Shown here: piece after piece, positions 1-7,788 of the stretch
How positions within the stretch are numbered: position 1 is the first letter of the stretch
How the letters are laid out: each line of letters opens with the position of its first letter
NCBI GenBank assembly: GCA_018700535.1
Contig: JABITQ010000025.1
Location: 1-33,035, forward strand
Origin: Candidatus Uhrbacteria bacterium
GTDB taxonomy: Bacteria; Patescibacteriota; Patescibacteriia; UBA9934; GWF2-40-263
DNA: 33,035 nucleotides
Reading direction: 5' to 3'
Made by a program: the position numbers and the translations under genes
Notes under the pieces: model-generated
Told to the model about the DNA's origin: nothing
Database searches by the model: none
What the model saw: only the letters and a program-made list of their open reading frames with translations

Positions 1-107
1 TCGGGCTTTCTCCTGAGCATTTCAACAGAGTGAAGCATGAAAGGCTTCCAATGAGCAAAGCTGTCAGAGCTCGTATCCTGAAATATCTCGAGGACCACCC
101 AGCGTAA
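1..107 (+). CDS. C-terminal end of an unidentified protein (5' truncated)
   Basis: The open frame enters from the left edge and runs to TAA at 105-107, giving 34 visible residues that end in KAVRARILKYLEDHPA. The tail is basic and predicted helical. An internal ATG at 51 could start an 18-residue peptide, but the frame stays open to the window edge, so a truncated longer gene is more likely. A strong terminator follows 22 bp later, which supports this as the true end of a transcribed gene. Family not recognisable from this fragment. Confidence 0.6.
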   Translation, partial: GLSPEHFNRVKHERLPMSKAVRARILKYLEDHPA

Positions 108-128
108 CGACGCTTCACCTCACCAAAC

Positions 129-176
129 AATACACTTCCGCCTGGAAGACTTTGTCTGGCGAGGTGTATTTTTTTA
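129..176 (+). terminator. Rho-independent terminator of the left-edge gene
   Basis: Arms 129-142 and 158-170 pair almost perfectly (AATACACTTCCGCC against GGCGAGGTGTATT) and are followed by a run of seven T. Confidence 0.85.
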
Positions 177-197
177 CTTCAATGCCTTCGTGGTCAA

Positions 198-222
198 ACA
201 AAAAACACCAGCTAGCCGATGT
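198..222 (-). terminator. Terminator downstream of the small coiled-coil gene
   Basis: On the minus strand ACATCGG/CTGGTGT (two G-U pairs, CTAG loop) is followed by TTTTTTG. Confidence 0.65.
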
Positions 223-246
223 CTTTTGTGTGCTTGAATATTTGGT

Positions 247-486
247 TTACGCGATCTGTAAATGCGTCTTGATTCTTTCAACATCAGCTTCAATCGTACG
301 AACACATTCGACAGTGAAGTGACGCTCTTCATCTAAACGTTTAAGAATTACTGACTGTTGATCTAGTTGAGTACTCACTCTGTCTTCTACCGCAGTTAAA
401 TCAGACTTACTTGCCATGGTATCAAGCTTAGACTGATTGTCGATTACAACGGTAAGGATTTTATCGACTTGTTGCTCTAATTCCAT
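247..486 (-). CDS. Small coiled-coil protein, 79 aa
   Basis: The protein is rich in E, D, Q and K, with heptad-like hydrophobic spacing (LEQQVDKILTVVIDNQSKLD, then further V/I/L positions), so one long helix or coiled coil is likely. No signal peptide or membrane segment. Such short coiled coils are often annotated only as hypothetical. It starts 53 bp downstream of the PP2C phosphatase stop on the same strand, has no obvious promoter or ribosome site of its own, and has a terminator after it, so cotranscription with the phosphatase gene is plausible. Function unknown. Confidence 0.6.
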   Translation of the reverse strand: MELEQQVDKILTVVIDNQSKLDTMASKSDLTAVEDRVSTQLDQQSVILKRLDEERHFTVECVRTIEADVERIKTHLQIA

Positions 487-539
487 ATGATCAAATATTC
501 ACACTGCAAACATGAAACGACCAGCGTTTCAAAAACGCA

Positions 540-2255
540 TTATCCAGTAGCCGCACTTCGCGCCTTTTCCTCTAACGCCCTTTGCTGAATCCTGTCTCTA
601 TTTGCACGAAGATTCTTTGCCGACGCAGACAACTCCCCCGCAATCCTCTCCTTATCTTTTATTTCTCTTAGCAATCTCTGCCCATCCATCAACATCTCAC
701 CAACGAACAATTCTGCATCTGACGGACGGATGGTAATAGTTACAGATGATTCACCCTCTTGTCGTTCAAGTTTCACCTCTTTTCCAATCCTGGTCACAAG
801 TGCGTACTCACCATCAACATTAATCTGATCCCCTTCTGACAAAATCGTATCCGCCTGCTCACGCTCAACCGTAAACCGATCAACCTTGCGCATCGCCCGC
901 GAACCAAACTGTGATAGCTGATACTCCTGCGTTCGCGGATTGTACAAATCTACTGTCCAGAGTTTTGGATCGTATGACGGATCAGCAAAATCATCGCGCC
1001 ACACGCGCACGCCATCACCACCCTTGAACCTTGCTGGATAATTCTGTTCAAGCTCGCTAAGCGCCATCTTAGCGACCATGATCTCCGCACGCTTCTCAGC
1101 GGCCTCTAAGTCCAGACCACGTGCCTGATGTTCAGACTGCTCCGATCGATCACTAGGTGTAGATGTTTGCTCAAACTCTGAAAGAGCACCCCGCGCAGTC
1201 TCCAAGTCAGAACGTGCGTCTGCAAGCGTAAACTCCGTCACCACCTCAGGCTTTGGTAGATGCTTCAAATATTCGCGGTCAGGCCCACTCTCCCCAATAT
1301 CCACAACGACAGCGGAGACATCATCAGCCTTTACACGACGTCGACCAGCCGGCCTTCCAATCAATGCATCTGTGCTGTTTTGGATATTGCGCTCGGTCTG
1401 CAGTGCTGATTGATCAGATGTCATGTGCTCTAAAATCTCGGAGTCTAATAACGTGTCGTGCACACCATCACCAGTAATCACAACGCGATCGCCAGGATTC
1501 ACATCGTATGCATCGACAGATACTTGCTCAGGCTTTTTTGTATACCCCACAGCCTCAGTCACAACTGATGACCGAAAGTATTGCTTGAGTCTTGAGTCGT
1601 GATCAAAATCCCCTTTGCCTCCTGGGTGCTGATCAAGCATCCGCATTTCTTCCTTTGTAATCTGACCATCCTTAAACCCTTTAACTAACTCAGAATCATC
1701 AACGGTTAACCTATGCAGTCGTTTATTTGCAACCAAGTACACACGACTGTCTCCCACATTCGCCACATATAATCGCTGTCCGCCTCCTGGAAGCTCGACA
1801 AGTTTTGTTGCTGACAACGTTGTTGCTGCCATCTTTCCTTTTAGCTCCCCCGCCTTTTGCTTAACGAGCGAATGCGCACGACGAACAGCGTTTTGGATTT
1901 GGTCGCGCACAAGCTGATCAACCAAAGCTTTCTTTCGATCCTCTGGCGCTCTTGATTTTACAATGCTCTCAATTTTCAAATCTAACTCCTCACCCAGATC
2001 TTCAAACAAGACTTCGGCTGTTACACGAGAGGCCATGTCTCCAGCCTCAAGCCCTCCGACACCATCAGCAACAACAAACAATCCCCTTTCAGGATTATTA
2101 ACTTTCGCGTCTTCGCATGCTTGTTTGCGCACCTCAGACCCTCTCCGAATTCTTCCTGTAATAGGATCTTCCCCGACATTCATCAGCGCCTCGCGCGACT
2201 CAGGTGCAGGTGCACGATCATGAACAGATGGTTGTTTTCTTGCGACGTCCAACAT
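540..2255 (-). CDS. PP2C-family serine/threonine phosphatase with a ~250-residue C-terminal extension, 571 aa
   Basis: Predicted metal-dependent protein phosphatase. PP2C motifs appear in order: ED at residues 48-49, VVADGVGG at 61-68 (metal-binding Asp64), VGDSR at 167-171, TGDGVHD at 261-267 (Asp263) and ADDVSAVVV at 310-318, with the usual DN replaced by DD. The catalytic domain ends near residue 320. The rest is a Glu/Ala-rich, probably coiled-coil segment (about 346-420), then a mixed region holding a beta-rich part and a helical tail. No transmembrane helix, so probably cytosolic. Stand-alone bacterial PP2Cs are usually 240-300 aa, so the extension is unusual. No partner kinase is visible in this window. 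The start is set by a consensus -10 only 9 bp upstream, which suggests leaderless translation. Confidence 0.88.
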   Translation of the reverse strand: MLDVARKQPSVHDRAPAPESREALMNVGEDPITGRIRRGSEVRKQACEDAKVNNPERGLFVVADGVGGLEAGDMASRVTAEVLFEDLGEELDLKIESIVKSRAPEDRKKALVDQLVRDQIQNAVRRAHSLVKQKAGELKGKMAATTLSATKLVELPGGGQRLYVANVGDSRVYLVANKRLHRLTVDDSELVKGFKDGQITKEEMRMLDQHPGGKGDFDHDSRLKQYFRSSVVTEAVGYTKKPEQVSVDAYDVNPGDRVVITGDGVHDTLLDSEILEHMTSDQSALQTERNIQNSTDALIGRPAGRRRVKADDVSAVVVDIGESGPDREYLKHLPKPEVVTEFTLADARSDLETARGALSEFEQTSTPSDRSEQSEHQARGLDLEAAEKRAEIMVAKMALSELEQNYPARFKGGDGVRVWRDDFADPSYDPKLWTVDLYNPRTQEYQLSQFGSRAMRKVDRFTVEREQADTILSEGDQINVDGEYALVTRIGKEVKLERQEGESSVTITIRPSDAELFVGEMLMDGQRLLREIKDKERIAGELSASAKNLRANRDRIQQRALEEKARSAATG

Positions 2256-2264
2256 AATGAATTC

Positions 2265-2270
2265 ATTATA
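2265..2270 (-). promoter_or_regulatory. -10 element (TATAAT) of the PP2C gene
   Basis: Perfect TATAAT ends 9 bp before the ATG. The predicted transcription start is 2-4 nt upstream of the start codon and no ribosome site fits between. No good -35 is visible. Confidence 0.65.
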
Positions 2271-2284
2271 ACAAAAACGCCGTC

Positions 2285-2689
2285 TTATGCAGACAGCGTT
2301 GCGTGTTGACTCTCAAGTTGCCGTTCGCTACTTGGAGTAAGTCTTACTGAAACCTTGTGAAATACGAGATGCAAACCAATCGCACTCATGGGAAGCAACT
2401 CTTCACTCCATTGCCGTGGAGACATGCGCGCCACAGTCAGATTGATGAAACCTGGATCGTCAGCATATTCAGATCTGACAACAAGTCCCTCAAGGTGTCT
2501 TCTGTGAGCCGTTGTCGCTACAACAGTTGTTTGCGTTCTGAAGTAGGCAGCAGGTAGGTGCGTCTTGATTCTCAGCGTTGACGCGCTCCCAGCAGGCGCG
2601 TAACCCTCGATGCGACTGAGTACACGCTCGATAAACCTTGGATTATCTGATAAATAATGAAGCCTTCGTCTTCCAGGAACAAGCGACAT
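2285..2689 (-). CDS. Unrecognised protein, 134 aa
   Basis: Basic N-terminus (MSLVPGRRRLHYLSDNPRF), then mixed alpha/beta sequence with no signal peptide or membrane helix. The ATG at 2689 is preferred because AGAGAGGTGA lies directly upstream. The frame also has a GTG at 2695, but that codon is inside the ribosome site. It has its own TTGACT/17/TAATGT promoter and lies between the antiporter and phosphatase genes on the same strand. I recognise no family. Confidence 0.62.
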   Translation of the reverse strand: MSLVPGRRRLHYLSDNPRFIERVLSRIEGYAPAGSASTLRIKTHLPAAYFRTQTTVVATTAHRRHLEGLVVRSEYADDPGFINLTVARMSPRQWSEELLPMSAIGLHLVFHKVSVRLTPSSERQLESQHATLSA

Positions 2690-2710
2690 ACTCACCTCTC
2701 TTGAGCAGCG

Positions 2711-2739
2711 ACATTAAGACGTTTATTCAATATAGTCAA
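2711..2739 (-). promoter_or_regulatory. Promoter of the 134-aa gene
   Basis: -35 TTGACT (2734-2739), 17 bp spacer, -10 TAATGT (2711-2716) on the minus strand. Confidence 0.65.
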
Positions 2740-2759
2740 CCTAAACAACTTCACGACAA

Positions 2760-2786
2760 ACAAAAAAGGCGTCTCATTAGACGCCT
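2760..2786 (-). terminator. Terminator overlapping the antiporter stop codon
   Basis: GGCGTCT/AGACGCC (2768-2774/2780-2786) with the TAA stop in the loop, followed on the minus strand by TTTTTTG. The 5' arm of the stem encodes the last residues of the protein. Confidence 0.85.
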
Positions 2787-4444
2787 TCCATAATCTTCTT
2801 TAGCGCATTCCATTCTCGCTTTCCTGTTTTCTTCTTTCTTAAAATCTCAGAGAATTTCTTTCCACTAAGCGCGCTTGGCACGATCACATATGTTGCACCA
2901 AGCTTGTAACACTTCTCTGCGTCTTCAAACGTATGCACAGAGACAATAGACACTCCTTTGAACTTTCGACTCTTCAAGAATGTTAACAAAGACATGCTAA
3001 TCACCAAGTCTGGAATTGTTGAGACGATTAGCTTGGCGTGGTCGGCCTTTAGTTCTTCCAAAAAGTTTTCATCTCCAGCGTCGCCATACACAGACGGCTC
3101 CCCTGCTTCAGAAAGTTTGCGGATTACCTGAGGATCAAAATCGATAATCGTGTAAGGCTTTTTGAGTGTGCGTATTGTCTTGAGCAACTGCTTACCTGTG
3201 TAGTGATATCCGAACAAAAGGACAGAGCTCGCTTTGTGTGATCTAAGTCGCTCTATCGCCAACATATTGTCAGGCTCGAGCCACTTGAACATCCATTTAA
3301 TCTTTTCGTAAATGACTTCGTTGTGCTCGATCAAAAACGAACTGCCAGCAATCGTCACCAACCCTACCGCCGTTGTAAGCGCAAGTGCAGGCTCGCCAAG
3401 ATGTCCTGCTGCGATCCCTGCTGCGATAACGATAAATGAGAACTCAGAAATCTGCGCGACTGTGGTACCAGAGAGAAACCCTGTGCGCGGATGATAACCA
3501 AGCCCACGCATGATCAACATGACGATGAGCGGGTTTCCAATTAGGACGAATGCGCTAAAGAGTGCGGTTGGGATAATCGTTGCGGCAAAGCTTTCAAAGC
3601 TTAGTTGTGTACCCAGAACGATAAAGAAGATGATAAGGAAGAAATCTCGCAACGGTCTGATACGTGCGTTGATCTCGCGGTAGTACATTGAGCTTGAAAG
3701 CGTGACACCCGCAATGAGTGCTCCGAGCTCGATACCGAAACCAAGTGCGACCAACCCACCAGCGATCAAAAAGCACCAAGCGATTGAGAAGATAAGTAGC
3801 AACTCTTGAGACTTTGCCACGTAGCGCAATAGTCGTGGAACGATTTTGGCAGAGATAAACCAAAGCAGTGGGACGAGCACGATTGCCTTTGCCATCGTTC
3901 CTACCAATACTTGATCGAGTGTTGCACCACTTGAAAACCCACCGAGGGCTAGCAAGATTATCATTGCGATAAAATCTTGAACCAACAGGAACCCGACACT
4001 GATACGACCGTACAACGAGTCAAGATCCTCTTTGTCCATCAACAACTTGATGATGATAATGGTAGAGGAGAATGCGAACGCGATTGAGAGGTAAATCGCG
4101 GTGACAGGCTCAAAACCTAATAGCGTTGCGATGATGAACCCAGCAATAGATGTAAACAGCACTTGCCCCAACCCTGTCGCCGCTGCAATCCCACCAACAT
4201 CTTTTACATTGCGCCAGTTGAGCCCAAGCCCGACAGTAAACAACAAAAACGCAACACCGATTTCGCTCATGACATCAAACACTTCTGAGCCATGTGTGAG
4301 CGCGAGCACAGAAGGCCCGGCGATCATTCCTGTGATTATGTAAGCCAAAATAAGCGGTTGCTTAAATCGATACATCAGCATCGAAATCGCAGCCGCGATG
4401 ATAAGAACAATTCCAATTTGAAAAAAAAGTTCCTCCAATAACAT
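2777..4444 (-). CDS. Kef/CPA2-type monovalent cation:proton antiporter with C-terminal RCK (TrkA-N) domain, 555 aa
   Basis: Predicted inner-membrane cation/proton antiporter, probably K+ or Na+ specific; specificity cannot be read. Residues 1-385 hold about 12 hydrophobic segments, starting MLLEELFFQIGIVLIIAAA and including the family-typical LAYIITGMIAGP and LLFTVGLGLNW. A Rossmann-type TrkA-N/RCK domain follows (SVLLFGYHYTGKQLL, then TIIDFDP and VYGDAGDENFLEEL), which in this family senses nucleotides or ligands. The frame extends 13 codons upstream to an ATG at 4483. I choose the ATG at 4444 because an extended -10 lies 10 bp upstream and would leave the upstream ATG untranscribed, and because the shorter N-terminus matches the family. 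Confidence 0.9.
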   Translation of the reverse strand: MLLEELFFQIGIVLIIAAAISMLMYRFKQPLILAYIITGMIAGPSVLALTHGSEVFDVMSEIGVAFLLFTVGLGLNWRNVKDVGGIAAATGLGQVLFTSIAGFIIATLLGFEPVTAIYLSIAFAFSSTIIIIKLLMDKEDLDSLYGRISVGFLLVQDFIAMIILLALGGFSSGATLDQVLVGTMAKAIVLVPLLWFISAKIVPRLLRYVAKSQELLLIFSIAWCFLIAGGLVALGFGIELGALIAGVTLSSSMYYREINARIRPLRDFFLIIFFIVLGTQLSFESFAATIIPTALFSAFVLIGNPLIVMLIMRGLGYHPRTGFLSGTTVAQISEFSFIVIAAGIAAGHLGEPALALTTAVGLVTIAGSSFLIEHNEVIYEKIKWMFKWLEPDNMLAIERLRSHKASSVLLFGYHYTGKQLLKTIRTLKKPYTIIDFDPQVIRKLSEAGEPSVYGDAGDENFLEELKADHAKLIVSTIPDLVISMSLLTFLKSRKFKGVSIVSVHTFEDAEKCYKLGATYVIVPSALSGKKFSEILRKKKTGKREWNALKKIMEGV

Positions 4445-4454
4445 AAGTGAAAAC

Positions 4455-4463
4455 AGTATACCA
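4455..4463 (-). promoter_or_regulatory. Extended -10 promoter of the antiporter gene
   Basis: TGG-TATACT on the minus strand (hexamer 4455-4460). The predicted start is about 4 nt upstream of the ATG, so the mRNA would be almost leaderless. It abuts the -35 of the divergent gene. Confidence 0.6.
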
Positions 4464-4464
4464 T

Positions 4465-4493
4465 TTGACACACATCTAAACATATAGTCGAAT
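4465..4493 (+). promoter_or_regulatory. Promoter of the 183-aa gene
   Basis: TTGACA (4465-4470), 17 bp, TCGAAT (4488-4493). It faces away from, and nearly touches, the antiporter promoter. Confidence 0.65.
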
Positions 4494-4522
4494 GGGGATA
4501 GTCTCAGCCAAAAAGGAGACTT

Positions 4523-5074
4523 ATGAGCAGATCGATTTTTCCACGGGAACGCCGATGGAGCACATGGCTCCGCTCACACATGCATCCCTCTGCATTGGTA
4601 AAGGCTGCAAACAAGCTCGAGGAGCTGGCTTACAGACTTGGTTTGACCTCATTTGTTCCAGCGACAGTCGACGTGCTGGTAACCGTCGAAACCAAAGAAA
4701 AGCTCGAAATTCTGATGGGGCTCTCAAGCGATGGAGAGAACAAGGGTCGATGGACACCTTTTGGTGAACGCATGTTCCGTGGTGACGAAGAACCACAAAC
4801 TCGTGCGATCATCATCATGTCTCGACTTGGACTTCAACTGCCTGAAACGCGCTTCGACCCCATTGGTGTCGTCAGTGCTCAGTGGCCACATGCCCACTAC
4901 CTGACCATCATGATTGAGCTGCGTATTACACCAGAAGAAGCAGCTCGCATCATCGCCACCAAGGAATACACCGAGCTTCAGCAATTCACTCTTAGCGACG
5001 CACTCATACGTGTCGACATGCCTGAAGCTTACAAACAGTGCGTGCGCAAATTGCGCGACCACACACTGCAATAG
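4523..5074 (+). CDS. Unrecognised soluble protein, 183 aa
   Basis: The start is preceded by AAAAAGGAGACTT, a strong ribosome site. The N-terminus is basic (SRSIFPRERRWSTWLRSH), followed by a helical segment and alternating strands (ATVDVLVTVETKEKLEILMG; later YLTIMIELRITPEEAARIIA). No signal peptide or membrane helix. It has its own promoter and terminator, so it is a one-gene unit. No family is recognisable; Arg/His/Trp-rich segments could bind nucleic acid, but nothing shows that. Confidence 0.68.
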   Translation: MSRSIFPRERRWSTWLRSHMHPSALVKAANKLEELAYRLGLTSFVPATVDVLVTVETKEKLEILMGLSSDGENKGRWTPFGERMFRGDEEPQTRAIIIMSRLGLQLPETRFDPIGVVSAQWPHAHYLTIMIELRITPEEAARIIATKEYTELQQFTLSDALIRVDMPEAYKQCVRKLRDHTLQ

Positions 5075-5080
5075 CATCAT

Positions 5081-5112
5081 GGGGACCTAAAAACGCGGGT
5101 CCTCATTTTATT
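5081..5112 (+). terminator. Terminator of the 183-aa gene
   Basis: GGGGACCT (5081-5088) pairs with GGGTCCTC (5097-5104, two wobble pairs), followed by ATTTTATT. Confidence 0.7.
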
Positions 5113-5113
5113 A

Positions 5114-5142
5114 TTGACAAAACCTATTAATTGCCATAAATT
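5114..5142 (+). promoter_or_regulatory. Promoter of the coiled-coil membrane protein gene
   Basis: TTGACA (5114-5119), 17 bp, TAAATT (5137-5142). It starts 2 bp after the preceding terminator. Confidence 0.75.
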
Positions 5143-5168
5143 CACTTCCTGGTTCAAAAGGAGCAGAG

Positions 5169-6110
5169 ATGAATTCCGTATTCACAAAGATTGTTCAAAG
5201 CTGGAATATGAAAGGTTCTGAGCGTCATGTGCGCTTTTTACTTCTACTGACTAGCATAGGACTGATCGTTGCAGATGTGGGGTTCGACCACCCATTGAGC
5301 GACACTACAAAATTTCTGTCGAGGCTTTGCCTTCTCCTCGGTTTCAAGCTGATCGTTGAGCAATTCTATGTCTTGCACGTCACGATTCAAGAGACTGACT
5401 CGTTTCGAGATGCGCTCGCAATACTTTGGGAGTCTTCGTGGGTCGCTCAAGAATCATACAGCGAGCTTGTGAACGTTCTTGCTGATGAAAAGCAGAGCAT
5501 TCAGACACTCGAACGAAAGGCCGAGCTCGAACGCATTGAAGCGCAGCAATTGCTGAAGCAGAAGATGGAGCGACTCAAGCATCGTGCGAGAAAGATCCTA
5601 CCTGATGTGAGCGAGAGTAAGATCACAATGGTTGCTGAGCAAGCAGTTGCGATGTCGCAAGAGCAAGCAAATGCACACTTTCGCAAATACAAGCAGCTCT
5701 CAGAGCTGGCCAAAAGCGCATCACTTTTCAGTGGTGAGGAACGCAAAATTTTCTCTGACCATCTGAGGCAAAGCCGGTTCGATGATGCTGTTCAAATGCT
5801 TCAAGATCGTTCGGAGCGAATCAATCTGATTGAGGAAGCGAAGCGTCTAGGTGTTGAATCATCCATTGACTGGAACACTCCCCTGACAGAACTCGCGCAG
5901 ATCCGTGCAACGATCAACGTTGCGCAGACGCGCGCAAGGCACCAAGCAAGACTCGACGTGCTGCGCGAACGTGTACTGAGTGACACAGGAAATGATCGGG
6001 GTGCTCATCTGGCAAATATTCAGCTTGCACAAGACGCCATTGGCAACGACCGCGATTTTCGTAAGGCAATACACCCAGTCGAGAGAACCTATGGAAATCA
6101 CACTCGCTAG
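5169..6110 (+). CDS. Membrane-anchored coiled-coil protein, 313 aa
   Basis: Two hydrophobic segments near the N-terminus (about residues 22-38, FLLLLTSIGLIVADVGF, and 48-68, KFLSRLCLLLGFKLIVEQFYV) suggest a membrane hairpin. A long charged helical region follows (about 105-180, rich in E, K, Q and A; LERKAELERIEAQQLLKQKM), typical of a coiled coil, and then a helical C-terminal domain. AAAAGGAG sits 8 nt before the ATG. Single-gene unit with promoter and terminator. The architecture suggests a cytoplasmic scaffold or sensor tethered to the membrane; no family recognised. Confidence 0.7.
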   Translation: MNSVFTKIVQSWNMKGSERHVRFLLLLTSIGLIVADVGFDHPLSDTTKFLSRLCLLLGFKLIVEQFYVLHVTIQETDSFRDALAILWESSWVAQESYSELVNVLADEKQSIQTLERKAELERIEAQQLLKQKMERLKHRARKILPDVSESKITMVAEQAVAMSQEQANAHFRKYKQLSELAKSASLFSGEERKIFSDHLRQSRFDDAVQMLQDRSERINLIEEAKRLGVESSIDWNTPLTELAQIRATINVAQTRARHQARLDVLRERVLSDTGNDRGAHLANIQLAQDAIGNDRDFRKAIHPVERTYGNHTR

Positions 6111-6114
6111 ACAC

Positions 6115-6147
6115 ACCCCTTTATCGTACGGATAGAGGGGTTTTATT
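6115..6147 (+). terminator. Terminator of the coiled-coil membrane protein gene
   Basis: ACCCCTTTATC pairs with GATAGAGGGGT over 11 bp with one wobble, then TTTTATTGTT. Confidence 0.88.
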
Positions 6148-6159
6148 GTTATGGATCAA

Positions 6160-6188
6160 TTGACAACCCATTTTTGATCACATACGAT
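6160..6188 (+). promoter_or_regulatory. Promoter of the 149-aa secreted protein gene
   Basis: TTGACA (6160-6165), 17 bp, TACGAT (6183-6188). Confidence 0.75.
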
Positions 6189-6220
6189 CGAAGAGTCTTT
6201 AACCTAGAGCATGGAGACCT

Positions 6221-6670
6221 GTGCACCTTTTGCTCATCCTTCTGATCACAGCCCAAACGGCATTCGCAAACCCCACTGGCGACGCAGCTGTCACAATCGA
6301 ACAAACAGCCGACATTGAGCGCTGTGAGTTCATCGCGCAAATTGTGAAGCTCCAAATCAAACGCACTTCACTAGAGAGCAACCTACTCGCCGTTTGGGAA
6401 ACAAAACCAGAAGACGCCGAACAAGCGGCCATCCGCATGAGCATCATGGAAGAGCTCCGCGGCCGAATCGCAACTTTGGACAAGCAGATTTCGGTCATCA
6501 AGAGCGAGCTCAATTTGGTCGAGCTCAACCTGAAGACAACCATGAAGATCGAGCACCTTCGACCACTCGACAAGTTGGAGTGTGTCTATCGTGCCCACAA
6601 GCGCGAGGAAGAAGCGCGGAGCAAAGAAAAGGAAAAGGCAAAAAGTATGGCACCGACGCCAAAGCCTTAG
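6221..6670 (+). CDS. Small secreted or periplasm-side helical protein, 149 aa (GTG start)
   Basis: The GTG start follows ATGGAGACCT, and no in-frame ATG would preserve the signal sequence. Residues 1-16 (MHLLLILLITAQTAFA, cleavage likely after AFA) look like a Sec signal peptide. The mature part is strongly helical and charged, with a coiled-coil look between about 40 and 110 and two cysteines that could form a disulfide. The tail is Lys/Glu-rich, ending APTPKP. Single-gene unit. Function unknown. Confidence 0.68.
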   Translation: MHLLLILLITAQTAFANPTGDAAVTIEQTADIERCEFIAQIVKLQIKRTSLESNLLAVWETKPEDAEQAAIRMSIMEELRGRIATLDKQISVIKSELNLVELNLKTTMKIEHLRPLDKLECVYRAHKREEEARSKEKEKAKSMAPTPKP

Positions 6671-6679
6671 TACTGACGC

Positions 6680-6716
6680 GACACTCATTTCCAACTGGAG
6701 ATGAGTGTCTTTCATT
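6680..6716 (+). terminator. Terminator of the 149-aa secreted protein gene
   Basis: GACACTCAT (6680-6688) and ATGAGTGTC (6701-6709) pair perfectly, followed by TTTCATTT. Confidence 0.78.
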
Positions 6717-6728
6717 TGGAGATCTATC

Positions 6729-6757
6729 TTGACAAAATGGATAAAAAACACTATGTT
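6729..6757 (+). promoter_or_regulatory. Promoter of the two-gene membrane protein operon
   Basis: TTGACA (6729-6734), 17 bp, TATGTT (6752-6757). Confidence 0.75.
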
Positions 6758-6800
6758 TCTGCCTTGCGCATTTATGCGTTAGAAGAAATAGGAGTGCAAA

Positions 6801-7373
6801 GTGCACACGATCTTTTACTGGCTCTCAGTCATTTTGATGGCTTTGGGTTTTGCCCCTTACATAAAAGCGATCGTCAAAGACGGTGCGCAACCAAAACGAA
6901 CCTCATGGTTTATCTGGTTGCTACTCGACTTGATTACCTATTCTGGGATGGTGGCGGCAGACTCGGTAAACGGACACATTCGTGTGGCCGTTCTCGGAGC
7001 CCTCGCGATCTCGATACTTTCAATCAAGTTCGGCAAGAATGGATGGACCAAGATCGACACATTGTCAGTGATTGGTGCAGCTCTCGCGATCGGACTCTGG
7101 AAGATGTTCGACAGCCCAACCGTTGGACTTGTCACATCACTGATCGCAACCATCATCGCCGCAATCCCAACATTCGAAAGCGGCTGGAAAACACCAGAGA
7201 AAGAAGACAAGCTTGGCTGGACCTTGTTCTGGCTCTCATGCATCGCAGCGACCATCGCAGCAGAGTCATGGGCACCAGAAGACTCCGCCCAACCCCTCAC
7301 ATTCCTATTCATCGAAAGTGTTATGATGTGGTTGCTATTTGTGCGACCACGGAAAAACACATCACCGCAGTAG
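6801..7373 (+). CDS. Polytopic membrane protein, PQ-loop/SWEET-like, 190 aa (GTG start)
   Basis: The GTG start has AGGAG 6 nt upstream. About six hydrophobic segments fill the chain. The first repeat carries ALGFAPYIKAIVKDGAQPKR followed by TSWFIW, a pattern like the PQ-loop/SemiSWEET group, where a Pro in helix 1 and a Trp-rich second helix recur. A second, weaker half starts near residue 110 (TSLIATIIAAIPTFESGW). A small-solute carrier is conceivable but not shown. It is followed after 20 bp by another small membrane protein gene before a shared terminator, so the two form an operon. Confidence 0.68.
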   Translation: MHTIFYWLSVILMALGFAPYIKAIVKDGAQPKRTSWFIWLLLDLITYSGMVAADSVNGHIRVAVLGALAISILSIKFGKNGWTKIDTLSVIGAALAIGLWKMFDSPTVGLVTSLIATIIAAIPTFESGWKTPEKEDKLGWTLFWLSCIAATIAAESWAPEDSAQPLTFLFIESVMMWLLFVRPRKNTSPQ

Positions 7374-7393
7374 CCTGAACCGCTGGAGAAACA

Positions 7394-7696
7394 ATGTCTC
7401 TTCTGAACATCTTTGACTCTATACCTTCGTACCTCTGGGTCGAACTCGGTGTCACGGTTGCAGCCGTTCTGTTGATCATGAAGTTCAAACACTTCGACAC
7501 AGCTGGCCTTGCCATGATGATAACTACTGGCTCATTCATTGCCATAGCAATCGTTGGTGGTCATATGTTCACCTCGTTCGCTGATCACTTGCTCGGTGTC
7601 TATCACGGCGACACTCACCAGCTGAAGATCATGGTCCACAACGCACTCTATATGGCTTGGGGCGGAGCGCTCATGCACTTCAAGCACATATTCTGA
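7394..7696 (+). CDS. Small membrane protein, 100 aa
   Basis: Preceded by TGGAGAAACA before the ATG. Three hydrophobic segments (about 14-31, 38-56 and 78-96). Histidines cluster near the predicted membrane ends (MFTSFADHLLGVYHGDTHQ; MHFKHIF at the C-terminus), which could bind metal, and the next gene is a cation exporter, but that is speculation. Second gene of the operon with the PQ-loop-like protein. No family recognised. Confidence 0.68.
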   Translation: MSLLNIFDSIPSYLWVELGVTVAAVLLIMKFKHFDTAGLAMMITTGSFIAIAIVGGHMFTSFADHLLGVYHGDTHQLKIMVHNALYMAWGGALMHFKHIF

Positions 7697-7709
7697 CCCG
7701 CTCCCCCTC

Positions 7710-7745
7710 GCCCGCAACCGTACTTGGTAGCGGGCTTTTTTGTTT
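7710..7745 (+). terminator. Terminator of the membrane protein operon
   Basis: GCCCGC...GCGGGC with inner CC/GG pairing, followed by TTTTTTGTTTT. Confidence 0.9.
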
Positions 7746-7773
7746 TCCACAGTTCCCTCTCTTCTTATTCGTC

Positions 7774-7779
7774 TATAAT
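7774..7779 (+). promoter_or_regulatory. -10 element (TATAAT) of the CDF exporter gene
   Basis: Perfect TATAAT ends 9 bp before the ATG, the same geometry as at the PP2C gene. No ribosome site fits, so a leaderless mRNA is predicted. The -35 is unclear. Confidence 0.65.
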
Positions 7780-7788
7780 AAGATTCAT

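Noticed and set aside
6701-7378. A 225-codon plus-strand frame overlapping the PQ-loop-like gene
   Set aside because: It starts before the promoter of the membrane protein gene and has no ribosome site. The alternative frame has clear membrane segments and an AGGAG site.
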